From the NCBI GenBank assembly GCA_963573305.1, contig OY754337.1, forward strand, positions 48,435,164-48,499,163: a DNA stretch of 64,000 bases. Reading direction: 5' to 3'. Shown here piece by piece: positions 20,947-31,670 of this stretch. The notes beneath the pieces were generated by a model. It did not search any database and was not told the DNA's origin. It worked only from the letters and a program-made list of their open reading frames with translations. Origin of the DNA: Pyrrhosoma nymphula. Its lineage: Eukaryota > Arthropoda > Insecta > Odonata > Coenagrionidae. The position numbers were made by a program, and so were the translations under genes. Every line of letters begins with the position of its first letter. Within the stretch, counting starts at the first letter, position 1.

Positions 20947-21455
20947 TCAAAATTCGATTTTTTTCACCCTCGTCATAAATATCCTAGTATTAGTAGGGAA
21001 GGGCTCCAAAATTTCCTCCGGTAAACCATTCCAATCCCCTATCCCCCGATGTAGGAAGGAAAATTTTAAAGTATTTGAGAGCTGCCTCGGAGGCTCAATC
21101 TTACAATTATGATCCTTCCTCGCCAGATAACTTGGTCCTTTTAACCGGTTTGATAGGTCCCTCCACGTAGGATCACCGATAAATGCCTTATAGATACATT
21201 TAATGCGTGCTTTCTTCCTCCTCGACTCTAATGATTTCCAGCCCAGCGTATTTAACATCTCCGTAACGCTTGCCTTCCTTTTAAAATTTCCCATTACAAA
21301 TATTGCTGCTAAACGCTGAACTTTTGTCAGTTGTTTGATTTCCCCATTCAGATGAGGATCCCAAACTGACGCCCCATATTCTAGGATAGGCCTAACAAAC
21401 GTTTTATACGCGAATTCTTTAGTTTTCCTGCAGCTCCTTCCAAGGGTTCTCATAA
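20947..21455 (-). pseudogene. CR1/L2-like LINE reverse transcriptase C-terminal fragment
   Basis: An uninterrupted minus-strand frame encodes the segment after the RT palm: FVRPILEYGASVWDPHL, IKQLTKVQRLAAIFVMG, SVTEMLNTLGWKSLESRRKK, then RLSN/SFLHRGIGDWNGLPEEI. The order (RPILEY.a.VW.P, vQRrA.rfv, s.t.ML..L.W.sLe.RR, sF..R...WN.LP) is that of the CR1/L2/Jockey C-terminus, which lies between the RT and the 3' UTR. The frame ends at 20947. Residues upstream of about 21455 no longer match, so the copy is 5' truncated, as usual for LINE insertions. The lack of stops over about 170 codons suggests moderate age. Confidence 0.8.
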
Positions 21456-21699
21456 AAAAATGTAATGTATAAGGGAAGAACAAAAATATATGACCGAGGG
21501 AAATCATGTCATTATTTGAAACAAGTTAATTACCCACTTTTACACATTTGATTACCCAGCGAGACCGGCGCTAATCGAAATGAGGGTTCGCGCTTACGGG
21601 AATTCGTCTTTTAAATTTGTGTTACAATTAAAAATTTTTAATTCGTTGCAAATACTAAATTTTCAACAAATGCAAAATGCCAATTTTAGGCGTAAATTA

Positions 21700-24200
21700 C
21701 TCTGTAGTGGAGTAATAAGTTGAAGTATATGGTTTAATTTGAATTATGGTATTGGAACACCTTAAAATCCTCATGCTTATCTTGTAATAATTTTTGGATA
21801 CGAAAATATCTCCTATATATTCTATGCTTTCGTCGAAGGTGGTTGAAATATGTCCGATTAGAAATGTATGAAGTTGGAAAAAATATGTATTGAATAAATA
21901 ATTATTAATAAGGCAAAAGATCTAATTATTTTTTCACTGTCAATTACATACTTCACTATGATTTTATAAGTAGGAGACATTATTATTGACGGAAATTTAT
22001 CAGGAATGAAATAGAGAATGTTTATACAGAATAATTTGGCGAAGGTTTATCGAAGAAAGAAATGCACTGAGGCTTTCCACTTACAAAATAAGCACTGTTC
22101 AATATGACTAGTGAAATGGGAAATGATCATTACTGCAAAATATCTGACAACATTTCCAGCTTAAATTCAGCAGGTAAGTAGAGAGCCGTACTTGAGAGAT
22201 CTTGGAGCGAGAATAGAGAAGAAAAATAGCGTGGAGTACGAAAATTGAAAATTGAAGCTCTCTTTTGGTCAGGAATTGAAATTATCAAGTACTCCAGATA
22301 AAGGAGAAGAGCAAACTCCGTCCCCAAAATATTTTATATTAAAAAAAAAGTCTTCCGAGGACCAAAAAGAAGACCTTTTAAGGTGTAGAAAACGTTAATT
22401 GAACTGTTCATTAGGTTTTTAAATGTGGATAAATGGTGTTATTTAGCTTCAATTATGGCTTTGATTGGCAAGGAATGAGAGAAATTTCGTATGTACAGCT
22501 CTTGGAGCCTCCAATTGCGACACTCCAATGTAAAAATGCAACTATATTAACATTTGCTTCATCAGTGCGCGTTTTTCTAATCATAGCCAGAACGTTTTTG
22601 ACAACTTCGCAAACGAACTGAATATTCATTTCGCAAACAACTCTTGAGGTAACTCAACATTGTCGTGGTTAGAAGAAAATTGATATTTAGTTGAAAATAA
22701 CTAACGCGTGTGTACACCTTGGGACTCTAGCACTCCAGGCACTTTCCGTTAGTCGTTGGATTATTTGGAAATCGCAGTGGAAATCATTAAAGCTTTATGT
22801 GACAGTGTGAAGGGTCGCTCAAGTCGATTCGAGTATTCTTGAACAATCATCCTTGAAAGGCCGTCTCGAATAAACTTCAAACGTTCAAGATGTCTTGTTC
22901 AACGTTCCTTGTTCAAGAATTCGCTCAGGTATACTTTTCGTCTGTTTTGGGGCTCAATTTCTTAGAACATCAAACCCTTTCTTCGGGCGATGGATGGAAG
23001 TAATCTTAACTAACCCTTCTCCTCAGTGGCATCCCATGTTCTTGGTCAAATATAGGTTTACGCAGCGGCTTGACGAGAAACAAGTAGTTATATACACGGA
23101 AAATATAAACTTAGAAGTGTACTCTTCATGTTTTGAATTGCATTGGCATATTTCAAACGGAACTCTACGTTAATTATTAACAAATTTATTTTATTTGTGG
23201 TGCTTCCAATAATTTTCCTAAAATTAGCGTCAGAGTTCCGTTTTAAATTTGTAAATGATAAGTTAAACATGCGGAACGCGCTTCGGAGGCTACATTTTCC
23301 GATTTAGCCTCTAATGGTTTTCTTGAGTACACTTCTAAGTTTTCTAGAGTGACACCTGGGACATTTTTGCTTGCCTGAGATTTCCCCACTGACCCCTGTG
23401 GCCGAAGGTGCGTAAACGCCGAAGCATGCATTTCGGTCAGTTATTATCTAACGCAGTGAATTAACTAAAAACATAATTGTAGTTATTTGGAAAACATAGA
23501 CTCTGGAGTGCATTCCATATGTCACACTGTGCATTATAAAATTTTATAAGGAGATCTTGGGTAATTACAAAAACATAAAATTCAAAAAGGATGCACTGAA
23601 CAATTCAGTTAATAATAACATTAAAATACTTTTTGACATTTGTAAATACTCAGCGTAAGTTAAGGAATGCACTTCTGATGCTATACTTTCCAAGTAGGAA
23701 ACAAATAGTCTTTTAGCTTATCCACGACGAAAATTAATAGATGACCGTGGGCAAATTCCGAGAGTGGGTACTGAAGCGAAGATTCGAGATTATCTCCGCC
23801 CAACGGAAGGTCTTCCCAAAACGGACGAAAAGTATGCCTAGGCGATTCACTTTAAAAAAATGTAGGACCTATTAATAAAATTATTCCAACGCAGCTAGAA
23901 TGACACATTCGGAGAATTGTACTTACTCGTATTGTTCCATTGTCAAAATCCGTCACTCAGTGGTCGGGAGGAAGTTCTGGGAAGGCTATGCGTTTAAAGT
24001 TCCTTGAGTGTAAAGAAAATGCTCTGGGTGACTTAGCGGCGGAACAAGGTAGCCACGTGAAGACCACCGCGAAAGGTCGTCCGTCTCCAAGGCAACTTCT
24101 TTGGGTGACTTACACAGTTAAGGTACCACTAATGGCGCGATCAACTTATAAGAAAAGGGATCACTTTCGGGGAGTGCGAAACTCACTGGAGCAATTCAGT
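21700..24200 (+). repeat. Old segmental duplicate, copy B
   Basis: Collinear with 11750-13500 (see that entry for shared blocks: for example aaggtttatcgaagaaagaaat, tggtcaggaattgaaat, ccattgtcaaaatccgtcac). Copy B is about 0.75 kb longer, mainly between 22450 and 23900, where no counterpart was recognised in copy A. Confidence 0.65.
22835..22920. repeat. 12-bp inverted repeat with gttcaaga direct repeats
   Basis: attcttgaacaa (22835-22846) pairs perfectly with ttgttcaagaat (22909-22920); gttcaaga-type words recur in between. It lies in the part unique to duplicate copy B. Confidence 0.7.
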
Positions 24201-24349
24201 CGTTGCAATGATAGGAATATTGGCTGTGCTGAGCGGCAGGGAGTTTTCTCTCCCCTACCACGCCGCCCGATGCGTGAGGGGTAATCTCTAGGGGTGGGTG
24301 AGGGGATGTGTGGGCAGAAGCCTTGGAGAGCGTGGAGGGAAAGAGTGTA

Positions 24350-24480
24350 AATTGTCATTTTTCCCGCAAACGATGTGCCCCTAATAGCTGCCAGTGATAC
24401 TTTTTTACGAGGCTTGTCGATAGATAGTGTAGCAGGTTAGTTTATTTTCCCTCTAATGCATCTATCCTTACCTGCCTCTG
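24350..24480 (+). repeat. Dispersed repeat family 2, copy 2
   Basis: tgtcatttttcccgcaaacg, ctaatagctgcc and ggcttgtcgatagatagtgt match copies at 19255 and 45680. Confidence 0.6.
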
Positions 24481-24702
24481 AGTATAGGTATAGCGAAGCT
24501 TGATGGCACTCACCAGCTAAGGATTAATGGACACTGACCGTAACCAAGCGTTGATGAGCGGGCAAAACTATCGAAGGTCTCCCACAGGGTCCTCTGGAAA
24601 AAGGCTCGCCCTCTACATCCCACATCTCATGTATACTTTCCTCTCCTTAGCGTCATGCTCTTAATAGGCGAGTGCCACCAAGTTTCGCTACACCTATACT
24701 AA

Positions 24703-24818
24703 CGGCTGATTGAGGAGTTCACTTGTATTCCATTTCTTTTACGTTCCTCGACATTTTGCAGTAATTTGTTATATAGTACGGGTGTCACCTAGTACAATTA
24801 CTCTCTCACCAGGGTCCA
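24703..24818 (-). pseudogene. LINE endonuclease fragment, third copy (cut short)
   Basis: ggctgattgaggag through ctctcaccag repeats the distal part of the pair at 15057-15425 and 16515-16868. It starts at nearly the same outer limit as the other two and is interrupted on the right by a hAT-type end. Confidence 0.6.
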
Positions 24819-24825
24819 GGGGCGG

Positions 24826-24960
24826 CTCCAGACCAGAGGTTCGGGGGGGGGGGCGGCACCAGCGCCTCTTGGGGTGTGGAATACCCCTTTAGGAAAAGGG
24901 GGGTTCGTGGGTCTCGTCCCGGAACTTTGTAATAAACTATGCGCAAAATGGTGCATTATA
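24826..24960 (+). mobile_element. hAT-type terminal fragment
   Basis: caggggcggctccag resembles the ends of the large hAT at 29154 (cagtggcggattcagg). The following G-rich run and the later words ggaactttgtaataaa and caaaatggtgcatta also parallel 29220-29290 (ggaaaattgtaaaaat, caaaatggtgaattg). The other end and the 8-bp target duplication were not found, so it may be a truncated or non-autonomous relative. Confidence 0.5.
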
Positions 24961-24999
24961 GAGAGGGAGAGAGAGAAAATATTTTTTTTAATATTTACA

Positions 25000-25880
25000 A
25001 TGCAATTATTATTTTACAAAATTGAAAATATACTCTGAGGCTACACAGCCTCGTATGAGCATTCAATACATTTACATAAGCATAATCGTCCGCATAGTGC
25101 ATACATTTACAATATTAAGCGGGTATTCACATTTTAGTGAATAATAGTTTTTTAAAGGAAATTCAAACATTTAAAAAATACGATATACGCAACTCTTTAT
25201 GAAAACAAGACGATGCATGCTTATGCTAATTCAAACGAAAATATGTACAAATATGCCATGTGATAATTTCGTAGCGTATTTTTTCAATTCATAGGATTTT
25301 TATTAATACAAGAGTGAAAACGTAAATAGTTCGTATGATATTTACGAATAGCTCCACTCAATTTCAGACATGTAATGGAAATAAATCGATGCTAATGTTT
25401 TTTTTTCGCTGTATATAAGATTGCATTCCCCAAACTACACATTTAATAATTATAACCGATCAAATATGTTGTATTTCGGTACTTAAGGATGCAAATATCT
25501 ACTTGACTCCATTTTGTCGTTGATAAAACCTAAATTCCCCGAGCTTTCATCCATTATCCCTATGCTGATCCTCAAGTCGTCTGCTGCTCATGTCATCGGG
25601 ATGACGTCATTCGTAGAAAGGACTCATTTTGGTCACGTGAACGTCCTACCTAGAATTATTGGCTCCATGATTTCAACTAACACTTCGTATTCCCTTTCTC
25701 TGACGCCGTCGAATTTATCATGGCAAATTTAATGCTGACCGAACCCATACTTACAGGTTCAAAATTATAAGATCAGGACATGCAAGTACGTAAATTAAAT
25801 ATCAGAGAACACTTTGAGTGATAGGGGGTTTCGGGGAAGCGATTCATAAATGAATGACAATCTTCGAAATTCCTCATATT
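25000..25880. other. AT-rich stretch without recognisable genes
   Basis: Starts with a gagagaga run (24961-24976). Nothing else recognised. Confidence 0.5.
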
Positions 25881-25884
25881 AAAT

Positions 25885-25990
25885 TTGATCACTTCCAGGT
25901 TTTAATGTACATCGCATCTTCATCATGAGATACTCCTGACGATGAAATACTTTGAAATCTGTTCGCGTTCAAATTTTATTTGTTATTCCA
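25885..25990. repeat. Inverted repeat with CTGACGA...GAAA core, decayed
   Basis: Right core ctgacga (25936-25942), a short hairpin and tttgaaatctg. The left counterpart on the minus strand reads tgatgaagatgcg with attaaaacc. Flanking aaattt/aaatt text is also mirrored. Same design as the other Penelope-type pairs but much weaker. Confidence 0.45.
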
Positions 25991-25999
25991 AATGTGTTT

Positions 26000-26780
26000 C
26001 ATTTAATCACACTGTGAATGGCTATTCGGTAAGAATTTCAGGTAATTTTTTAGTTTAACCAAATTAATATTTTATTTTCCCACTCACTCTTCATTTAATT
26101 AATTTTAACAACCTATGAAAACAACTCTGAAGGAATTTTAAATCAGGGTTCATAACAAACAACAAAATACGCGAAATGTACGCATAATTTAAGTGCTAAC
26201 GAACAAATAATCGGAATTGTCACCTGTCTTCTGAAAATATAATAAATCTTTGAAAAACTATCCCATTAATTGAAAATATCGTTTGGGAAAAGATCTCCAA
26301 ACGGTCACAAATTATCATTTGGCGGTCATATTTCGTCTCCTATGTCATCTCCCCTCTGAATAAGAGCGATTCCGGAAAGTCTCTCGATGTCTGTACACCT
26401 TTTCGCCGAAGGGAGAGGCGCGACAGAAAATTTCCGTAACTATCGGTAATGTGAATATCAAGATGGCTTCGTAAAAAGAGAGCATTAACGTCGCTGTTCT
26501 CTGGAGGCGATAATATGAGCCGGAAGCTGAGGGCCAAATTGATACCTAGGTGGATTCGGACACCATTCAAGGTAAAATTTATTCTTGGAAGGCGCCTTTG
26601 GGGGCAATTTTGTAATTTGGAAAAATCAAACAGGGATTTCACATCTCCCAGACAAAGAACATGTTTCCTGTGGTACAGTACCTACCAGAAAGATAATCAT
26701 AGTGTTTGCAGCATATATTGGATATGAAAATAAATTATAATAAAACGAAATTAATGAGATCTTCCTAGAAGTAAGAGGAT
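26000..26780. other. Stretch without recognisable genes
   Basis: Overlapping short frames on both strands near 26340-26730 show no domain. Nothing else recognised. Confidence 0.45.
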
Positions 26781-26787
26781 GGAGAAT

Positions 26788-26890
26788 CGGGCACGTGCGG
26801 TTGATAGATAATTGGCTTCCTATGCCAAGGACCTGGGTTCGACTCCAGGCAGTGACAAATATTTTTGAAGTGGAACACCTCTTATGGATA
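26788..26890 (+). repeat. tRNA-derived SINE head
   Basis: An anticodon-arm-like hairpin (ttggc, loop ttcctat, gccaa) is followed by a B-box, cctgggttcgactccagg. The T-loop has one nucleotide too many and no proper acceptor stem closes, so it is tRNA-derived and not a tRNA gene. The words after the head (gtgacaaatatttttgaag) resemble those after the head at 45333-45440 on the other strand. Confidence 0.5.
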
Positions 26891-26899
26891 TGGTAATCT

Positions 26900-27345
26900 C
26901 GCGAAAGCCTATTGTCAAGCGACACCCGACTCCCGAACGGAATCCGTGTAGAACAGTTTTCTTTCATTATTTTGAATGTGAAATATTTTAGCTAGAAGTT
27001 TAGTACTTGGTTCAAAATGAGGCAAAAGCATCATGAAGTTCAATTTTTTCAATCTCATTCTCTCTATCGATCGGTAAACTGAACATTTGGAACTTGAAGC
27101 GAATTATTCGTGCAAATTAAGAGCTATTTTCTATCTTCGTTGCCAAGGAGTCACATTATGACCGAGGCTTGACATAGGCTATGCAGAATATAAAATCTAT
27201 ATCTTACAAGGGAATTTTAATATCGGGACGCGTATTTTAATGGCTTTTTACAGCGTAACACCTTGAGTCGTTGCTTGGTTACGCATGGGTATACAAGCAT
27301 TTCGAACTAATTCTCAACACTATCTATATAGGGAAATAGTGTAAC
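26900..27345. other. Stretch without recognisable genes
   Basis: Nothing recognised on either strand. Confidence 0.45.
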
Positions 27346-27351
27346 TTCATA

Positions 27352-27400
27352 TGAATATTCCATGGAGTCTATATAATATATAGACTCCATGGAATATTCA
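27352..27400. repeat. 49-bp perfect palindrome
   Basis: Two 24-nt arms (tgaatattccatggagtcta... ) mirror exactly around a single A at 27376. No mismatch. Perfect palindromes of this size are normally unstable, so this one is probably young or under-replicated in error-prone form. Confidence 0.95.
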
Positions 27401-27554
27401 GCCCCGCCAATTTCAGTGTGCTCTCATTGTTTTTTGGTTTCATTTTTTGAAGCCGTACGATAGGTGACTTAGTGAGGAGTCGGATGCATGCACACTGTCA
27501 CTTTGTTTACAAATAGCGGCTTGTTTGGGAATTCCGATTGTTGGTATATATCTA

Positions 27555-27850
27555 AATCTACATACTACCCCGCAAGCCGCCTCAAAAGGCGTGTGGCGGG
27601 GGGTGTTAGGACACCAGCCGTTTACATATAAAAAGGAAACGCTCTAATGAAATTACGCCTAGCATTTATTAAAGTCCCTTATTGTTCGGGGGAAAAACGA
27701 ATTCCCATACCTATCCGTTCGGCAAAATATCTCTCTTAATTTATCGTTTCTGTCGGACCTGGAAATATAGTGGGGTTCTAATATGATGTTCTCCGTGTCG
27801 CTCTGAAAGATATCTATTCTCAATTGTTCAAGCAATCTAAGCCTAGAATG
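27555..27850 (-). pseudogene. LINE C-terminal fragment and 3' end
   Basis: The minus strand encodes LRLLEQLRIDIFQSDTENII, LEPHYISRSDRNDKLREI and FCRTDRYGNSFFPRTIRDFN, then stops. The ending SFFPRTIRDWN is the classic C-terminus of CR1/Jockey-group LINEs. The 3' flank (27555-27650) contains ccgcctcaaaaggcg and ggggtgttaggacacca, which recur at 17760. The continuous frame up to 28042 has no further family match. 5' truncated. Confidence 0.65.
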
Positions 27851-28049
27851 CAAGCAATCTAAGTATAGAAGAAGATTGATTGCTCCACTGAAAATGGGTA
27901 AAAGATCTTGATTTGTCCCTGGATGATCCACAGGGTATTCCACAACCTTTAAAAAGAACAAAGTTTCAGGTGTGAAGAATAAAAGCTTGCTTAAGGTTAA
28001 TGTAAGTACTCTTTTTTTATTCCTTACGTTACGGTGTAGCAAGGTATGG

Positions 28050-28770
28050 TCGACGCTGATGATTGCCTATGTATCCATCGCAGAATTTTTATTATTTTGA
28101 CAGAATTTGTTTTTTTTTCTCAATGTGATTTAAATTTCTTTGATGTGATCATTGATAGTATGTATTAGCGAATTACGCTCATTATCCATACCGACACTAA
28201 TGATTTTGTATTGTAGCCGTTCTCTATATAAACATATTTCACAACGCCCATCATTTTCAAAGGATTTCCTTTCATCTGCTGAACCCCTATAATGGAAAAT
28301 TTGAAACGTAGGTCTGGTTACGACATCATCGCAGTCGCACGGCTGCCGTAGATCGTTGGTACTCTCGAATGATCCATGATAGGTTAATGATGGGTTTTGT
28401 TGTTATTCAATTCATATATCGTATGTGGTTAACATTATTATTTGGTGGAAAGAATCATTAATTGCTTCCTAACTAGTCGTAATTTCACACAGTACGAAAT
28501 AAAAAAGTAAATACCGCGTTTATTTACATTGGGTTGATAGGGATCATCTGATTCCATGCATCCAGTACGGCAGTGGCAGCGCGGTTGGCAGCTTCAAAAA
28601 AGGTATCATGTCGAAGTTAGGAGTCTGTCATCCTTCAGTATCCATGTGAATATTTTATGTCTATGTTTATTTCAAATAATTATCATGAACACATAAATAT
28701 CATTTTCATAGGTATTCATATCTTTAGAAATATAAATGTTTATTACTTTAATATAATACTGTGCATTTCC
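28050..28770. other. AT-rich stretch without recognisable genes
   Basis: Nothing recognised. Confidence 0.45.
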
Positions 28771-28779
28771 CACTGCCAA

Positions 28780-29080
28780 TCATGTCCATACTCCGTCGGC
28801 CGTCCGCGACGGCCACACCTTATTTCTTTGGAATTATGGTCCCTGATCGCTTGGGGAGCAATTTAAGTGGGGTACTCCGTCCATCGGGAGGGGCAGTTAA
28901 ACCGTGGTTTTCTCAGCGCATTGCGCTACCTGTGGGCTAATTCCAATGCCGGGTTTTTCTCCACTCCCTCTGTTCCCCAAAATCCATTCCTTGACCCTAT
29001 TCACCTGTTCGCATTCTGGAAAGGTTGAACCTTTTCTAGAATGAGAAAGCCTGGTCCCATTTGTATGCAATTTATGTCTG
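28780..29080 (+). repeat. SINE/LINE-like dispersed repeat
   Basis: ggccgtccgcgacggcc is a 7-bp hairpin, similar to cgcgacggccgg at 42360-42375. Further on, gggcagttaaaccgtgg and ctaattccaatgccgggttt resemble a phrase common in arthropod retroposon tails. No boundaries or target duplication were found. It immediately precedes the hAT target site. Confidence 0.35.
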
Positions 29081-29413
29081 AATCCAACTCGTTTTTTCCT
29101 CATTATTGAATCTTTCGATACGAAGTTAAATAGTATTCAAGCGTAAAAGAAAGCAGTGGCGGATTCAGGACCATACCTCGGGGGGGAAAGGGGGGGAGGG
29201 GTATGAAATATCCCCCAATTGGGGGGGAGGGTTCTCCCCCGGAAAATTGTAAAAATATGCAAAACAAAATGGTGAATTGGAATGCAAATTTTCTGGTTTT
29301 CAACATATATTCACAATTTAAATTCTTATAAGGCTTTGTGACTTAGGCAGCTAAAAACTTTGGTTTTCCTTCGTAAAGAGCCATTTTTATTTCTTTCCTT
29401 AAGATCTTACTCT

Positions 29414-29702
29414 CTTCTCTTGGACTACAACCTTGACGTGGTGGAAGGGCTTGTGTGCTCCGATGACCCCTAGAGCTGCACTGGCGGGAGCATTGCTCCT
29501 GGTAGGGTCACCCATGCCAGATTGGTCGAAGGTTAGGAGACAGACGAATGGTAGTCCGCGCAGCGTCTGTACCTCAGTGAGGCGGCTGCAAAAGGCGTCT
29601 GACCCCAGTGGAGCGGCCTCTGAAGTGATGGTGTCACGTAAAAAAACACTATTGAGTAAGGCCACGGAATACTATCTCAATTAAAACAAAAACCTTGAAA
29701 TT
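29414..29702 (+). other. RTE 5' leader
   Basis: GC-rich leader between the target duplication and the ORF start, with a perfect ggagca-t-tgctcc hairpin (about 29490-29502). A frame at 29433-29684 is open (MTWWKGLCAPMTPRAA...) but resembles no ORF1 I know. Some insect RTE elements are reported to carry HDV-like ribozymes at the 5' end; I could not fit a double pseudoknot by eye. Confidence 0.45.
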
Positions 29703-30201
29703 ATGGACAATTCTCAATTGATAATGAATCCTGGCAACTACGGGACTCGGCCAAGAGGGCCGGGTGTCGTGCCCGGCAGCGGTGGGAGCAAGGCCCCTGC
29801 GGTCGTCATCACACGAAATCCTTGCTCCGACGTAGCACCAGCAGAGGAAAAGAAGATAAAGAAGAGGAACGAAACTATCAGAATAGGCACGTGGAATATT
29901 AGGACTATGCTGAGGGCGGGGAAGCTAGAGAATATAAAGAAAGAAATGGAGAGGGTGGGTGTAGACATCATGGGTCTGAGTGAAGTAAGATGGAAGGATG
30001 ACGGGGATTACTGAAGCGGCGACTATAGAGTAATTTATAGCGGAGGGAATGAAAGTCAGCGTGGGGTTGCATTCGTAATGAATAGGAAACTCGGTAGAAA
30101 AGTAGTGTATACAGAACAGGTTAGTGATAGGATAATAGTCGTGGAACTAAAAGCAGAACCAACGAATTTAATTATAATCCAGGTTTATATGCCTACCTCT
30201 A
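29703..30201 (+). pseudogene. RTE ORF, N-terminal endonuclease part
   Basis: Start chosen at the ATG of MDNSQLIMNPGNYG. The EEP endonuclease begins at about residue 59 (IRIGTWNIRTML, the first conserved block, with the metal/phosphate-binding asparagine). GLSEVRW follows with its catalytic-type glutamate. A tga stop at 30012-30014 interrupts the frame right after DDGDY; beyond it the frame continues (RGVAFVMN, DRIIVVELK, IIIQVYMPTS) to 30201, where the Copia element is inserted. The same frame resumes at 35806, and the codon split by the insertion is restored when the Copia and one 5-bp duplication are subtracted. So the Copia hit the endonuclease domain, about codon 166. Confidence 0.85.
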
Positions 30202-30385
30202 TGTTGAGAGAAGTTGGCTAAACTTAGTCAGTAAATATAAGGTTGTCATGTAAACATTTTACATAGTTACATATGTTACTCTGGTAGTAAAAATAAATAA
30301 ATAAAAGTGGTTATTGTTCCAGTGTTTAAGAATTGAACATGATATCTTATTTATTCTCTCTCACGATAAAACCAAGATTCTAACA
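30202..30385 (+). repeat. Copia 5' LTR
   Basis: 184 bp, identical to the 3' LTR except one base. Contains aaataaataaataaaa and short tatttattctctctc stretches. Begins TGTT and ends AACA. Confidence 0.95.
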
Positions 30386-30403
30386 GGTTACGGGCCCAGA
30401 GCC
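30386..30403 (+). promoter_or_regulatory. Copia primer-binding site
   Basis: ggttacgggcccagagcc follows the LTR directly. It closely matches the Drosophila copia site (ggttatgggcccag), which pairs with an internal half of initiator methionine tRNA. Confidence 0.8.
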
Positions 30404-30407
30404 ACGA

Positions 30408-30479
30408 GAGAACTAAAAACTGTGAATGAAGATATAAAAATACGTGAACTAAAAACTGTGAATGAAGATATAAAAATAA
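30408..30479 (+). repeat. 36-bp tandem duplication in the Copia leader
   Basis: Two copies of a unit with aactaaaaactgtgaatgaa and gatataaaaata, differing at the edges only. It lies between the primer site and the gag start. Confidence 0.85.
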
Positions 30480-30504
30480 AATACACGTGAGAGAATCGTA
30501 CATT

Positions 30505-30904
30505 ATGGCATCGGCAATTAAGATCGAGAGTGAAGACATCGCCTGTGTCCAGAAACTAAAAGATAACAATACTTTTCCAATGTGGCACTTTGAAGTTAAA
30601 ATATTATTTCGAGCAAAACAACTCATGGATGTCGTGGATGGAACGTGGCTACGTGCATCATGCGGAGTCGATGAACAGAAGGTAGCGAAGTGGATCACGA
30701 AGGACGCTGCAGCTCAGCATGCAATATTAAGAACGGTGGACAAGACAGTGAAGATACACCTTTTGACGTGTGAAACCGCAAAAGATATGTATGATACGCT
30801 TCTGCGCATCTATAAGAAGAACACCGACCAGGAGATGTGCTTAATGTTACAAGAATTTTACAATTATAGATACGATAAGAGTAAAGACATTCATACCAAT
30901 ATAA
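30505..30904 (+). pseudogene. gag: Copia gag, N-terminal part
   Basis: The start at MASAIKIE is chosen because copia Gag proteins open this way; an in-frame upstream ATG exists at 30487. The stretch NTFPMWHFEVKILFRAKQL then WLRAS and AWDTL-type text (MYDTLLRIYKKNTDQEMCLM) is the copia/UBN2 Gag core. Reading ends at 30904, where a PIF/Harbinger-like element is inserted. The Gag frame resumes exactly in phase at 31671 if one 3-bp target copy is counted. Confidence 0.85.
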
Positions 30905-31667
30905 GGGCCGTATTTATAGTCGTTACCTAGCAGTCCCCTTATTCATCCCCTACCCAGCAGGCCCCTTGAATTGTGCGTCCTATAGTCTAAGCTAAGGGGG
31001 CTGCTAGGTAGGGGATGGTTGGGGGTTAGATCTGGTAACTAAGGACTAGAAACGGCGGGAAATGGAATTCGCAGCTCAAATGTTTCAGTGGTGACGGTCG
31101 TGATCAACATGGATACGGATAAATAAAGACCCAGACGCAGCATGAAAAGTATTGACATGGCCGCTCGACGCGCAAATAGCTTCAACGGCGTGGAGAAGAA
31201 GATATTGTGCGACCTAGTGGTGAAATATAAAGATATAGCGGAAAGCAAGAAAACAGACGCAGTTTCCTGCCTCAAGAAAAAGAAAGTGTGTTGTAGTAGT
31301 ATATTGCCTCAAATAGTTGTATATGTTGATTCCAGGCCACCATAGCAACACTATGAACATCCGTGGAATGAGTCCGGCGTCACATCAGATTTTTATTGAT
31401 TAAGAACAAATCTTACCGTTGTTTTATAAGCACCAAAGATAGGAATTATTAATTTAACGTTATGCACAACCATTTGAGTTAGTTAATTTACATATATTGT
31501 ACTATTTTTTCGATAAGGGGGCCCCTGGTGGAGCATGCATCTCCTGCCAGAATTTTGAGAGGCTAAGGGGGCTGCTGGGGGTGGAAATCAGACTATAAAT
31601 ACCATTTTTGACGAAGGGGCCTGCTAGGGGCTGGGGGACTGCTAGGTAACGACTATAAATACGGCCC
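30905..31667 (+). mobile_element. PIF/Harbinger-like non-autonomous element, innermost level of the nest
   Basis: The ends gggccgtatttatagtcg and cgactataaatacggccc are perfect inverse copies, extending to at least 33 bp (cgttacctagcagtcccc continues inward on both sides). Flanks are TAA (30902-30904) and TTA (31668-31670), consistent with a 3-bp TWA target site with one change. A TA target would put gag out of frame, a 3-bp one keeps it, which supports the PIF/Harbinger assignment. Inner subterminal blocks (ctacccagcaggccccttgaa) are partly repeated. No transposase is present; a Myb-like fragment is. Confidence 0.8.
31142..31345 (+). pseudogene. Myb/SANT-like (Harbinger ORF2-type) N-terminal fragment
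   Basis: MAARRANSFNGVEKKILCDL, VVKYKDIAESKKTDAVSCLK matches the start of the Myb/SANT-like, zeste-type DNA-binding domain common in arthropods (pattern R..nf...Ek..L..lv.kYk.iiE.KktDav...K). Harbinger transposons code for such a Myb-like partner of the transposase. The frame ends after about 50 matching codons in unrelated text, so only the first helices remain. Confidence 0.6.
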
Positions 31668-31670
31668 TTA

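Noticed and set aside
26788..26890. A tRNA gene
   Set aside because: The T-loop is one nucleotide too long and no acceptor stem closes; similar heads with similar tails occur elsewhere on the other strand.
30901..31670. A Tc1/mariner-type (TA target) reading of the insertion in gag
   Set aside because: A TA target would leave gag out of frame after excision; a 3-bp TWA target restores the frame and fits the gggcc ends and the Myb-like content.
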